A DNA stretch of 36,377 nt. It comes from Flavobacteriaceae bacterium CG2_30_34_30 (GTDB lineage: Bacteria > Bacteroidota > Bacteroidia > Flavobacteriales > Flavobacteriaceae). Numbering within the stretch: position 1 is the stretch's first letter; every line of letters begins with the position of its first letter. The notes beneath the pieces were generated by a model, which ran no database searches, was not told the DNA's origin, and was given only the letters and a program-made list of their open reading frames with translations. The translations under genes were made by a program, and so were the position numbers. The DNA is taken from positions 1 through 36,377 of the forward strand of contig MNYN01000030.1 of assembly GCA_001873105.1 (NCBI GenBank), in the 5' to 3' direction. Shown piece after piece: positions 25,439-33,991 of the stretch.

Positions 25439-26545
25439 ATGCCTAAAATTACTAAAATAGCTCTTGTAGGGTACAAACTAAGTCACGGAGGCGCCGAACG
25501 CGTCCTTTCTGATTTGTCTATTTATTTTAAAAAAATGGGTTTGGATGTGCATATTCTTGTTATGATAGATCAAGTTACCTATCCTTATGCCGGAACATTA
25601 TTGAATTTGGGCAAACTTCGGAATGCTTCCAATTCAATTTTTAACAAAGTGAAAAGGTTTATAGCGTTTAGAAACTATGTAAAAACAGAGAAATTTGATG
25701 CTATAATCGACTTTAGGTTTCGGGTGCATTGGTTACAAGAAATTTTTATCTATACATTTATTTACAGAGGTATTCGCATTCAAACCATCCACAGTGGTAG
25801 GTATTTTTCGTATCTTTTTAAAAATAAAGCACTTTCAAAATATATTTTTAAAAATTTTAATGCCATTGTTTGCGTTTCTGAAGGACAAAAAAATGTGATT
25901 AAAAAGGAATTACATTTTCAAAACCTCGTTACTATTAATAATGCTGTGGATATCGAAGGCATTCAAAATAAGCTGCACACAACCATCGATTTAAACTATA
26001 CATACATCATTGCCGCGGGCAGATTTGCACCTTCAAAACAGTTGAATCGTTTAATAGAAACCTATAGCAGTTCCAAATTGCCCAATTTAGATATACATTT
26101 TGTGTTATTAGGGCAAGGGGACGAAAAAGAAGTACAAATAATAAACAATAAAATAGCGCAAGTACAGCTTTCGGATAAAATTCATTTACTAGGATTTAAA
26201 GACAATCCATACATATATCTAAAAAATGCCTTATTTTTGGTGCAAAGTAGCCTTTTTGAAGGATTTCCTATGGTTTTGTTGGAAGCCTTAGGGTGTGAAA
26301 CTCCGGTAATTGCGTTTGATTGTTTTTCAGGACCCAACGAAATTATAGTTCATGAAAAAAATGGATTGCTGGTAGAAGACCAAAATTTTGAGGCTTTACA
26401 ATTAGCAATGGAGAGAATGGTTGACGATACTCATTTATATGCAGCATGCAAAAAAAATAGCCTTTGCAGTATTCAAAAATTTGATATGAAACACATTGGA
26501 CAACAGTGGATGAAATTGCTTGAAAATTTAGCGGTAAAAAAATGA
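25439..26545 (+). CDS. Glycosyltransferase, GT4 family
   Basis: The 368-residue retaining glycosyltransferase of GT-B fold has an N-terminal acceptor domain beginning KIALVGYKLSHGGAERVLSDL, with the GGAERV motif common in GT4. The donor domain has AAGRFAPSKQLNRLIETY, FVLLGQGDEKEVQ, HLLGFKDNPYIYLKNA and SSLFEGFPMVLLEALGCETPVIAFD with the E-x7-E pair, then SGPNEII. It is cytoplasmic and transfers a sugar from a nucleotide donor to a lipid-linked acceptor. Its stop overlaps the ATG of the FdtA-like gene by 4 bp, tying it to deoxyaminosugar synthesis. Donor specificity is unknown. Confidence 0.9.
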   Translation: MPKITKIALVGYKLSHGGAERVLSDLSIYFKKMGLDVHILVMIDQVTYPYAGTLLNLGKLRNASNSIFNKVKRFIAFRNYVKTEKFDAIIDFRFRVHWLQEIFIYTFIYRGIRIQTIHSGRYFSYLFKNKALSKYIFKNFNAIVCVSEGQKNVIKKELHFQNLVTINNAVDIEGIQNKLHTTIDLNYTYIIAAGRFAPSKQLNRLIETYSSSKLPNLDIHFVLLGQGDEKEVQIINNKIAQVQLSDKIHLLGFKDNPYIYLKNALFLVQSSLFEGFPMVLLEALGCETPVIAFDCFSGPNEIIVHEKNGLLVEDQNFEALQLAMERMVDDTHLYAACKKNSLCSIQKFDMKHIGQQWMKLLENLAVKK

Positions 26546-26946
26546 ATGTAGAACTAGTTACATTGCCAAAAATAAAAGACCCAAGAGGCAATTTGTCTAT
26601 CCTTGAAAAAGATATTTTGCCCTTTGAATTTAAAAGGGTTTATTATCTATATGATGTGCCAAGTGGCGCGGAAAGGGGAGGTCATTCACACAAAAATTTG
26701 CAACAATTTTTAATTGCCATCAGCGGTAGTTTTGATGTGCATTTAAACGACGGCTTTACCCAAAAAACAATCACTTTAAACAAACCCAACGAAGGATTGC
26801 TTATTCATCCCGGAATATGGCGGGAACTCAAAAACTTTTCCTCAGGGGCAGTTTGTTTGGTAATTGCATCTAATGTGTTTGAGGAAGAAGATTATATTCG
26901 TGATTTTAAAACTTTTGTAAATAGCAAACAAAAGGATGCTCTCTAA
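26542..26946 (+). CDS. FdtA/QdtA-like dTDP-4-keto-6-deoxyhexose 3,4-ketoisomerase
   Basis: The 134-residue cupin of the FdtA/QdtA/WxcM family isomerises dTDP-4-keto-6-deoxyglucose to the 3-keto sugar, the substrate for FdtB-type aminotransferases. Diagnostic stretches are KIKDPRGNLSILEK, FEFKRVYYLYDVPSGAERGGHSH (His pair of the active site, about residues 33-55), ISGSFDVHLNDGF and IHPGIWRELKNFSSGAVCLVIAS. The length is normal. FdtA yields a galacto and QdtA a gluco product; the sequence alone does not let me choose. It overlaps the glycosyltransferase upstream (4 bp) and the methyltransferase downstream (11 bp). Confidence 0.9.
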   Translation: MNVELVTLPKIKDPRGNLSILEKDILPFEFKRVYYLYDVPSGAERGGHSHKNLQQFLIAISGSFDVHLNDGFTQKTITLNKPNEGLLIHPGIWRELKNFSSGAVCLVIASNVFEEEDYIRDFKTFVNSKQKDAL

Positions 26947-27925
26947 AGAAACCACACTTATCTCTATTGGCGATTTTGTTGATGTTTATCAAAAATTGAA
27001 ACAAAAAGGTCTTGCAAAATTTCTTTCCTTATTTCATCTACAAGCAAGCAAAAGAGTTTCTGGAAAATGGGATAACTATCAAGCAGCATCTGATTTTTGG
27101 ATTATTCCGGAATTGCAGGCGTATTGGAATCAAAAAATTTCCGGCAATTCGGCGGTGGAATATGAAGAGTATGTAGCAAAAAAATATTTAAGCGAGCCAA
27201 AAGGATTAAAAATCCTCTCTATAGGCTGCGGCGAAGGGGTTCATGAGCGAAATTTTGCAAAACACCTTAAAAATTCTGAAATAATAGGAGTGGACCTTTC
27301 TGAAAAAAGGATTCAAATAGCTACAGAAAAAGCTAAAGACGAACAGCTTCACATTAGGTATTTTGCTGAAGATTTTCGAAAATTAGATTTGCTAAAAGGT
27401 TCGTTTGATGTTGTTTTATTCAGTTCGAGTTTACATCATTTTACTTTTTTAAGTCGGTTTTTAAAGGAAGACATACGCCCACTTTTAAAAAATAAAGGAT
27501 ATGTAGTGGTTTATGAATATTGTGGTCCAAACAGGCTGCAATGGAAAAATAGGCAACTGCAACAAGCAAATGTACTTTTAAAACAATTGCCCAAATCCTA
27601 TAAAATGCTCCTCGATGGCAGCACTATAAAAAAGAAAGTATATCGTCCCGGACTTTTGCGCATGCTGCTCGTAGATCCATCTGAAGCTCCTGATTCCTCC
27701 AATTTAAGAAACGCCATCCATCAAAATTTTGAAATTGTTGAAGAAAAAATGTTGGGGTGGAATATCTTGCATATTCTTTTAAAAGGCATTGCCCATAATT
27801 TTTTAGATAGCACAAACCAAACAAAAGAGTGGTTGCACTTTTTAATACAAAGAGAAGAAGAGTTTGTGCTAAAAACCAAAGAAACCGATGCCATTTTTGG
27901 GGTCTATCAAAAAATGGAAAGATGA
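26936..27925 (+). CDS. Class I SAM-dependent methyltransferase
   Basis: The 329-residue protein has a methyltransferase core with motif I LKILSIGCGEGVHERNFA (about 93-110), the acidic residue after strand 2 in EIIGVDLSEKRIQIA, DFRKLDLLKGSFDVVLFSSSLHHF and LLKNKGYVVVYEYCG. N-terminal and C-terminal extensions of about 90 residues flank it. It probably methylates a sugar in the glycan or its lipid-linked precursor, judging only from position. The ATG at 26936 lies 11 bp inside the FdtA-like gene, and its TGA overlaps the next ATG by 4 bp. Confidence 0.85.
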   Translation: MLSKETTLISIGDFVDVYQKLKQKGLAKFLSLFHLQASKRVSGKWDNYQAASDFWIIPELQAYWNQKISGNSAVEYEEYVAKKYLSEPKGLKILSIGCGEGVHERNFAKHLKNSEIIGVDLSEKRIQIATEKAKDEQLHIRYFAEDFRKLDLLKGSFDVVLFSSSLHHFTFLSRFLKEDIRPLLKNKGYVVVYEYCGPNRLQWKNRQLQQANVLLKQLPKSYKMLLDGSTIKKKVYRPGLLRMLLVDPSEAPDSSNLRNAIHQNFEIVEEKMLGWNILHILLKGIAHNFLDSTNQTKEWLHFLIQREEEFVLKTKETDAIFGVYQKMER

Positions 27926-29028
27926 AAAATTTGCTTTACATAACGCCACGTTTGGACGGCTCCGGTGGATTGCCTAAAATGTTTTCTGTAAAGACAAAAT
28001 ATTTAGTGGAACAATTGGGCTATCAAATTACCATTTTAACCACAAATGCGCGTTCCAATTCTTATTTTTTTGATTTTAGCAAAGCAACTATTCGTAACCA
28101 ACATATTCCCGGCAAAGGACTTTTTTACTTTTACAACTACCTGAAAATTGTTAAACAACAAATCAAAAAACAAAACCCCGATATTATTGTTATTGTTGAC
28201 AATGGACTTAAGGGTCTTTTGTTGCCCTATTTTTTAAAAAACAAAAAAAACACGCTTATTTTTGAACAACATGGTCACCGTTATTATGCAGATTTTGAAG
28301 AAAATAGTTCTTTTCTGAAGAAAATAAAACAAAAGATTTTAAATAGTTTCGTTGACATTTCTATTGCTAAAGTAGATCAATTGGTTGTTTTAACGCCGGA
28401 AAGTAAATTGGAATGGAAAACAAAAAAATGTATCGCCATACCAAATCCGGTTTGGTTTGCGCCTTTTTATCATAATGCACTAACCCAAAAAAGAGCAATC
28501 GCCGTGGGCAGACAGGTGTATGAAAAAGGATTTGACCTTCTCCTTGCTATTTGGAAACAAGTGGTTGCCGATTATCCGGACTGGATTTTGGATGTTTATG
28601 GCGAGAAAGACCAAGAATTAGGATTAGAAAAATTAGCAAAGGAATTGCACCTCGAAAAAAACGTACATTTTCATGCCCCGGTACTTTCTATTTTCGAAAA
28701 GTATAAGGAGGCTTCCGTTTTTTTAATGACCTCCAGACATGAAGGTTTTGGGATGGCTTTAGTAGAAGCCATGGCTTGCGGGTTGCCTTGCATTGCTTTT
28801 GACTGCCCCACAGGTCCAAGAGAAATTATTGAAAATGGAAAAAATGGGTTCCTAATCCCGATGTTCGACCAAAATGAATACGCGATTAAAGTTAAAGAAA
28901 TTCTTGAAAACAAAGACTTGCGATTGCAAAAGGGAAACCAAGCACTACAAAGTGTAGAGCGATTTAAATTAGATGTGGTTATGCAACAATGGGATGATTT
29001 ATATACTTCTTTTAAATATAAATATTAA
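27922..29028 (+). CDS. Glycosyltransferase, GT4 family
   Basis: This 368-residue GT-B glycosyltransferase starts at the ATG at 27922 (MKNLLYITPRLDGSGGLPKM), overlapping the preceding TGA by 4 bp; a longer in-frame extension from 27829 lies inside the methyltransferase gene and is rejected. The donor domain has AVGRQVYEKGFDLLLAIWK, LDVYGEKDQELGLEKLAKEL, VHFHAPVLSIFEKYKEASVFLMTSRHEGFGMALVEAMACGLPCIAFD and TGPREIIENGKNGFLIP, all typical. It is the last gene of the second plus-strand glycan unit. Specificity is unknown. No terminator hairpin follows within 60 bp. Confidence 0.92.
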   Translation: MKNLLYITPRLDGSGGLPKMFSVKTKYLVEQLGYQITILTTNARSNSYFFDFSKATIRNQHIPGKGLFYFYNYLKIVKQQIKKQNPDIIVIVDNGLKGLLLPYFLKNKKNTLIFEQHGHRYYADFEENSSFLKKIKQKILNSFVDISIAKVDQLVVLTPESKLEWKTKKCIAIPNPVWFAPFYHNALTQKRAIAVGRQVYEKGFDLLLAIWKQVVADYPDWILDVYGEKDQELGLEKLAKELHLEKNVHFHAPVLSIFEKYKEASVFLMTSRHEGFGMALVEAMACGLPCIAFDCPTGPREIIENGKNGFLIPMFDQNEYAIKVKEILENKDLRLQKGNQALQSVERFKLDVVMQQWDDLYTSFKYKY

Positions 29029-29446
29029 ATATTGTCTAGTTAAAATTATAATACTGAAAAGCTATTAACTAAGAGAAATGTAAATTAGTTTATCATTTTT
29101 TATGTTTTTTTAAATTTAGCCCCAGCTGGGCTAGGCGTAAACTTAAAGAAATTGTAATAGTCAAATAGGACCCCAGAGGGGTCTAATATGTATAGAAATT
29201 ATGTTAGTGTCGCACGACCCGACCCTGGAGGGGTCGAACCCTATTTCTTGCATACAATTGACATACATAGGAAACCAAACCTAATTAAAAACCAGCGGAT
29301 ATCAGTTGCATCCATGTCATCCCTGCCTACCGGACAGGCAGGTGCGTGCTATTTTACATTAGCAATAACAATTGTATAAATAGAACACAGTTGACGCTGA
29401 TTAAACAGATCTTCACGGATTTTTTGTCGTGTATTAAAAAAATTTA
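29029..29446. repeat. Repeat-rich intergenic region with several palindromes
   Basis: This 418-bp gap has no credible gene. It holds the palindromes TAGCCCCAGCTGGGCTA (29117-29133), GACCCCAGAGGGGTC (29169-29183), GACCCTGGAGGGGTC (29221-29235), and CCTGCCTACCGGACAGGCAGG in two halves (about 29322-29342). The two GACCC hairpins are followed or preceded by TATGTATAGAAAT and its inverted variant ATTTCTTGCATAC, so they are inverted copies of one unit. CACAGTTGACGCTGATTAAA and ACAGATCTTCACGGATTTTT (29390-29429) resemble a stretch I have seen repeated in Bacteroidota genomes. The hairpins are far more GC-rich than the surroundings. Confidence 0.75.
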
Positions 29447-30334
29447 TTATAAACGCTTCTTGATTTTTAAGTAGTAATTTAGTTTTAACACATCAAACAA
29501 AAGCAGCGAAGGGTTTCGGGAATTGAGGTTTTTTAAAATCAAAAATTCTAAACCCGTTATTGCAAACCCAAAAACACCACCCAACTTTCTTTTTTGTAAT
29601 GCTACATACGCTTTTTGAATAGGGCGGTAGTTGTTTGGAATTTTTCGTTCCTTTTCCAGTTTAGATAATGTTTCTAATCCTTTTTTGGTTTTTAGGATAA
29701 AGGAGGTATTAGTTTCTAAACCATAATGAATGATTGGATTATCGATATGTAATACCTGTACGTTTAGGTTTTCGAGATTTCTTGAAAAAAGCACATCCAT
29801 GCCATAGGTGTTTTCAAAAAAAGTATTGGCTTGAAGAAATACCTTTTTTTTAATTAAAAAGCATTGTGAAATAATAGAAAGATAAGGCATTTTTTTGCGA
29901 GTAGAAACGGTTTTAGCTTCTCTGGCTCTGCCATATTTCCAACGAAGCATTTTTGATTTTTCGGGTGGATTATTTTCATAGGAAATCCCGCCAAAAACGA
30001 CATCAGCATGGGTATTTTCTAGGTTAAAAGTTTGGATAAAGGTATTTTTTTTAGGAAGTACATCGGCGTCCATAAACAATAACCATGCATAGTTTGCTTT
30101 TTGAGCCAAAAAATTTCTGGTTGCCGTTCTACCTTTATTTTCAAGTAGTTCTATACATGTACAGTGGGGATATTGCTTTATGGTTCTGTTTTTTACTTTC
30201 AGCTCCTCTTTTGTAGAAGCATCATCCACCACAATAATTTCATACGCATAAGATACTTCTTCAAGTTGTTTGTATAATACGGCAACAAGTGAAGTTATGT
30301 CGTAATTGTATGTTGGGATAAGTATGGAAAGCAT
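29447..30334 (-). CDS. Glycosyltransferase, GT2 family
   Basis: This 295-residue GT-A fold glycosyltransferase has MLSILIPTYNYDITSLVAVL at the start, EIIVVDDASTKEEL (nucleotide-binding VVDDAS), LENKGRTATRNFLAQKANYAWLLFMDADVLPKKNTF with the metal-binding DAD triad, and a C-terminal region without membrane helices. It is cytoplasmic and probably adds a sugar to a surface glycan. It lies 11 bp downstream of the FtsE-like gene in the same direction and is likely co-transcribed with it, on the opposite strand from the polysaccharide run. Donor and acceptor are unknown. Confidence 0.9.
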   Translation of the reverse strand: MLSILIPTYNYDITSLVAVLYKQLEEVSYAYEIIVVDDASTKEELKVKNRTIKQYPHCTCIELLENKGRTATRNFLAQKANYAWLLFMDADVLPKKNTFIQTFNLENTHADVVFGGISYENNPPEKSKMLRWKYGRAREAKTVSTRKKMPYLSIISQCFLIKKKVFLQANTFFENTYGMDVLFSRNLENLNVQVLHIDNPIIHYGLETNTSFILKTKKGLETLSKLEKERKIPNNYRPIQKAYVALQKRKLGGVFGFAITGLEFLILKNLNSRNPSLLLFDVLKLNYYLKIKKRL

Positions 30335-30345
30335 TTAAATTGTGA

Positions 30346-31029
30346 TTACACCGTTTTCTGCACCACTTCAAAAATTTGATTTTCATCGCATTTTAAAGTT
30401 TTGGAAGGATATTTTAATAACAAAGCATAATCGTGCGTTGCCATTAAAATAGTATTTCCGTTTTTATTGATTTCTCGCAACACCTCCATAACTTCCACAG
30501 AAGTTTGGGGGTCAAGGTTTCCGGTAGGCTCATCGGCAAGAATCAATTCAGGATCATTAAGTAGGGCTCTGGCTATGGCAACACGCTGTTGCTCGCCACC
30601 CGAAAGTTGGTAAGGATATTTAAACCCTTTTGTTTTCATATCTACTTTGCTCAGCACTTCTTCTACTTTGCTTTCCATGGCGGTTTTATCAGTCCAGCCG
30701 GTTGCCCTTAATACAAATAATAAATTGTCATTTACTGTGCGGTCGTTCAGCAGTTTAAAGTCTTGAAAAACTACGCCCAACTTTCGCCTTAAAAAGGGAA
30801 TGTCTTTTTCTTTTAAAGTGGGTAAATCAAAATCTACTATATGACCTTCGCCTTCTTGTAAGGGCAAATCGCCATACAAGGTTTTCATAAAACTACTTTT
30901 TCCTGTTCCGGTTTTCCCGATGAGATATACAAATTCGCCTTTGTCTATAGAAACGTTTACATCAGAAAGGATAAGGGTTTCTCGTTGAAAAATAGAGGCG
31001 TTTTTTAAAAACAATACGGGTTTAGACAT
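30346..31029 (-). CDS. ftsE: FtsE-like ABC transporter ATPase
   Basis: This 227-residue ATP-binding cassette protein has Walker A GKTGTGKS (residues 38-45), a Q-loop [12 protein letters not shown] (about 88-99), signature [16 protein letters not shown] (142-157), Walker [13 protein letters not shown] (162-173) and the switch His in MATHDYALL. The sequence around [19 protein letters not shown] is typical of FtsE, which with FtsX regulates cell-wall hydrolases at division. No ftsX lies in the window, so another small ABC ATPase of the same subgroup is possible. A near -7 box TATCTTTA (31091-31084) lies 55 bp upstream. Confidence 0.82.
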   Translation of the reverse strand: MSKPVLFLKNASIFQRETLILSDVNVSIDKGEFVYLIGKTGTGKSSFMKTLYGDLPLQEGEGHIVDFDLPTLKEKDIPFLRRKLGVVFQDFKLLNDRTVNDNLLFVLRATGWTDKTAMESKVEEVLSKVDMKTKGFKYPYQLSGGEQQRVAIARALLNDPELILADEPTGNLDPQTSVEVMEVLREINKNGNTILMATHDYALLLKYPSKTLKCDENQIFEVVQKTV

Positions 31030-31136
31030 AGTAGAATTATATTGAAAAAGCGAAATTAACTTTATTTTAAATCATGCAACGTGTAAAGATAGAAAAAGTT
31101 ATTTGGTTTGGTTATTTGATTTCCACTAACGATTTT

Positions 31137-33074
31137 TTAAGGATAATTTATTCGAATTTTTTTTGTCATTTTATACTTTGTGGAGGTTATCGTTACCGTT
31201 ACCGTTTTCTCTTGAATATTTTCCAACGCGATAGATGCCACTTCTGTTTGTGCATATTTTTTTCTGAAAACCACTTTTTCATCGGCTTTGATTTCCACTT
31301 CATACTCGGAATCCATAATTTGCTCCACTGGACGGACAAGCAGCCCACTAATTTCCTTAGCAATTTCAATAATAACAGGGTCTTTTGATTTTACTGGGAC
31401 GGAAACGGTGTCTTTTTCTAATGCAGGTTTTGGAATTCTTACTTTCGGAAAACATTCCGCTGTGGGCAAACTGGGGTTGATGCTCAGTTTTACAAAACCA
31501 TTTTGGTCTGGTTTTAAATGGGTATTGGGCTGTAGATGAATGCCTTTTCGCGCTTTAAAAGTAACCGTACTGGAATCTCTAAAAGTTTGATTATTAATTT
31601 TCAACATATACGGAGCCGATTTTAATACAAACTCAAAACGGTAAAAATCCCTTCCTGAAATTTCAACTTCTCCTTTTTCTTGCTGCATGGCATCTGCCAT
31701 TTTTACGGCTTTGAAAGCATCTATTCTTCCGGCTCCCACAAGCATTTTAAAGGGTTCGTTTCCGGGTAAGTTTTCTATATCGGCTGCGGTTAATTTCATG
31801 ATGCTTTCCACCTCCGCGCTGCCCAAACAATAATTGGCAGACCAGATTAAGCCAATAACGCCGGTAACCACAGCTGCTGAGCTTGAGGATGCTCCTCCGT
31901 ATTGTTTGTCTTCCATTTCACAATCTGCACTTCCCAGTAAAAATGTATCAGCTGGAGCTGCTATGTCCACCGCTAGATTGTGCTGGTTTGCCCATTGAAG
32001 GTTAATGGGTATAATTTTTCCATCTACAACTTTATGTCGTCGTACGTGTCGGTCACTATATCTGTCTAAAATAATATCGACGCTTTTTTCATCAGCGATA
32101 ATGCAGTCTTCCCAATTTTCGCAATCTGCAAAAACGGTGGTTACGGAAATTACTCTTTTAAACGAAGCAGGATAACCGTAATTTGACGACTTATCTTTGA
32201 GATTTGGGTTGCAATTCAATTTGTTACCGGCTCCGGCTACTATTAAAATTCCCTCATCATAATATTCATTTATTCGTTCTTCTACATTTTTATGATAAGC
32301 CCCAAAACCGCACAACACCCAACTCGCATTAATTACTTTAGCTCCTGCCTCCACAAGTTGTATGATATAATCAAATTGACCGTAACCATTGGTAATCATA
32401 TCACACTCCGAACAAATTCCGGGCATACCAAAAGCATTGTCACTTCTAGCACCTATAATTCCGGCTACATTGGTGCCGTGCGAGCAAGTAATTCCTTTTT
32501 GCACGTTTAGATATTTTAGATAGTTGCTAATTCTACCTTGTAAATCTGCATTAGTTGAATCTACTCGTGCATCAGAAATGCCGATAACTACTTTTTTATT
32601 TCCTTTGGTAATTCCCCAAGCTCCGGGCGCATTTATAAGATCCAATCCGTTTAGTGGATATGGTGCGCCAAGGTTTTCCACCGGACTGGTAGTGCCGTAA
32701 TCATTGGGATAAATTTCGATTTTTGGAGGAAAATATTCACCTATTTTTGAATATTTTATTGGATTTAATAGCTGTAACTTTTCTAATAGTGCTCTATTAT
32801 CGGTGGTTAATCGATATACCATTTGTAAATTTTCTTTTTGGGTATTCGGAAAAGCGCGTTGCAATGCAAATACTTTATATTGGTTGTAAATTTCATTTTC
32901 TTGCCTACTTTCTAATGAAAATACCTCTAAAGTGCCATCCTGATTTTTAGTGATTTCTAGGGATTCAAAATTGGGAATGCTTACATGAAAAAAATAGCGA
33001 TCCTCCTGTTGCTCTTCTTGTGAAAAAAGAAAAGCAGTTGAAAAGCCAAAGATTAAAAGTGCTAGTTTATTCAT
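31137..33074 (-). CDS. Secreted S8 (subtilisin-like) serine peptidase
   Basis: The 645-residue exported protein has the signal peptide MNKLALLIFGFSTAFLFSQ, a likely I9-type propeptide (about 20-130) and a subtilase domain. The catalytic Asp is in VVIGISDARVD (D168), the His in SHGTNVAGIIG (H199) and the oxyanion Asn in IVAGAGN (N284). The Ser lies in GGASSSSAAVVTG (396-399), where the usual GTSMAAP motif is altered: Ala and Ser replace Thr, Met and Pro. A disulfide-rich look (CSECDM) and Ig-like C-terminal strands follow. There is no T9SS tail. Its ATG overlaps the end of the upstream coiled-coil protein gene by 8 bp, so the two are translated together. Activity is probable but the changed Ser motif leaves some doubt. 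Confidence 0.85.
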   Translation of the reverse strand: MNKLALLIFGFSTAFLFSQEEQQEDRYFFHVSIPNFESLEITKNQDGTLEVFSLESRQENEIYNQYKVFALQRAFPNTQKENLQMVYRLTTDNRALLEKLQLLNPIKYSKIGEYFPPKIEIYPNDYGTTSPVENLGAPYPLNGLDLINAPGAWGITKGNKKVVIGISDARVDSTNADLQGRISNYLKYLNVQKGITCSHGTNVAGIIGARSDNAFGMPGICSECDMITNGYGQFDYIIQLVEAGAKVINASWVLCGFGAYHKNVEERINEYYDEGILIVAGAGNKLNCNPNLKDKSSNYGYPASFKRVISVTTVFADCENWEDCIIADEKSVDIILDRYSDRHVRRHKVVDGKIIPINLQWANQHNLAVDIAAPADTFLLGSADCEMEDKQYGGASSSSAAVVTGVIGLIWSANYCLGSAEVESIMKLTAADIENLPGNEPFKMLVGAGRIDAFKAVKMADAMQQEKGEVEISGRDFYRFEFVLKSAPYMLKINNQTFRDSSTVTFKARKGIHLQPNTHLKPDQNGFVKLSINPSLPTAECFPKVRIPKPALEKDTVSVPVKSKDPVIIEIAKEISGLLVRPVEQIMDSEYEVEIKADEKVVFRKKYAQTEVASIALENIQEKTVTVTITSTKYKMTKKIRINYP

Positions 33075-33537
33075 TTTTAAGCATTTGTATCTGTTCGCTT
33101 AAAAAATCAATCTGTTTTTGTTGTTTGATGGTATGCAGCGTTAGTTCTTCTATTTTTTCAAGCAACAACAAATTCATTTCTTTCAACGAAAGTCCATCTT
33201 CTTTTAAGGAAGCTGCAGAAGGAATTTTAGGCAAATGGTGGTTTTTTTGAATAAAAGTTTCTATTTCTCCCAAACTTAAAAAGCGATAATCACTTTTCAA
33301 GGAAGAAATTCCGGTGTAATAGGTTTCAAAAACATAATCGGGTGCCACAGCACCGTCTAAATCGACCAAAACTTCTTGGGTGTGAATGCTGCCCTTAACT
33401 GTTAGCATGGCATCCGGGGTTTTTGTACCAATACCTACAAAACCATTTTTGATTTCTGTAATGTTTTTAAAACCAGTAGCTTGGCAACTTCCTATAATGG
33501 GGAAAAGCAGCATGAAAAGTATGAGTGTCTTTTTCAT
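33067..33537 (-). CDS. Secreted phage-tail-fibre-like coiled-coil protein
   Basis: This 156-residue protein starts at the ATG at 33537 (MKKTLILFMLLFPIIGSCQA, a signal peptide). An in-frame extension to 33621 is rejected because it would bury the signal. GFVGIGTKTPDAMLTVKGSIHTQEV is the repeat found in tail-fibre and S74-type proteins, followed by a VAPDYVFE segment and LSLGEIETFIQKNHHLPKIPSAASLKEDGLSLKEMNLLLLEKIEELTL, which leads into a C-terminal coiled coil. There is no S74 catalytic domain. Such proteins are common in flavobacteria, with unknown function, probably trimerising at the cell surface. It is the first gene of a two-gene unit with the S8 peptidase. Confidence 0.82.
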   Translation of the reverse strand: MKKTLILFMLLFPIIGSCQATGFKNITEIKNGFVGIGTKTPDAMLTVKGSIHTQEVLVDLDGAVAPDYVFETYYTGISSLKSDYRFLSLGEIETFIQKNHHLPKIPSAASLKEDGLSLKEMNLLLLEKIEELTLHTIKQQKQIDFLSEQIQMLKNE

Positions 33538-33733
33538 AAAAAGTTTTTTGTTTAGTAAGGTATAAAAATAAGCTTTATTGTTTTTCTTTAGAAGATATTC
33601 AAAAATAAAATCAAGAATCAAAAATGGCTTTGCAACTTCTAGGTTTCTTTATAGGTAAGGAGGGGTGTTGTGTCGGGAAATTTTAACCCTAAAAAAATAG
33701 ATAGAACACGAAGTAACTTTCATAAATATAGGT

Positions 33734-33741
33734 TATTTTTG
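33734..33741 (+). promoter_or_regulatory. Putative -7 box of the toxin-antitoxin operon
   Basis: TATTTTTG matches TAnnTTTG and lies 22 bp before the antitoxin ATG at 33764. No TTG is seen at the usual spacing. Confidence 0.4.
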
Positions 33742-33763
33742 TAGAAGTATAAAATTTAATCCA

Positions 33764-33991
33764 ATGGAAATCATCATTATAAACTCGCCCAATAAAGTGG
33801 TAACTCAAAAAATAAAAGATTTTTTAGAGCCACTAAAAGTACCCTTTGAATTAAAAAGTGAATCCAAAAAGGATGAGGTGTATGACCCTGAATTTGTAAA
33901 AATGGTTTTAAAACGTTCAGCAAATGCAAAAAAGGGCAAAGTAACTGAAATTAATCCAAAAGATGTATGGGGAAGTATAGGATTAAAATAG
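33764..33991 (+). CDS. DUF2683-like antitoxin
   Basis: The 75-residue protein is the probable antitoxin of the following YoeB-type toxin. The N-terminus MEIIIINSPNKVVTQKIKDFLEPLKVPFELK and the YDPEFVKMVLKRSANAKKGKVTEINPKDVWGSI ending resemble DUF2683 and related short antitoxins rather than the usual YefM/Phd family. The C-terminal part would wrap the toxin. It overlaps the toxin ATG by 25 bp, a normal arrangement for type II modules. It likely represses its own operon, though no operator is evident. Confidence 0.78.
   Translation: MEIIIINSPNKVVTQKIKDFLEPLKVPFELKSESKKDEVYDPEFVKMVLKRSANAKKGKVTEINPKDVWGSIGLK

Noticed and set aside
29188-29379. 63-codon plus-strand ORF in the repeat region
   Set aside because: It runs through the inverted palindromes and has no resemblance to a protein; it is a by-product of the repeats.
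31074-31388. 104-codon plus-strand ORF opposite the S8 peptidase
   Set aside because: It is antisense to a well-supported gene and its Cys/Phe-rich sequence is typical of a shadow frame.
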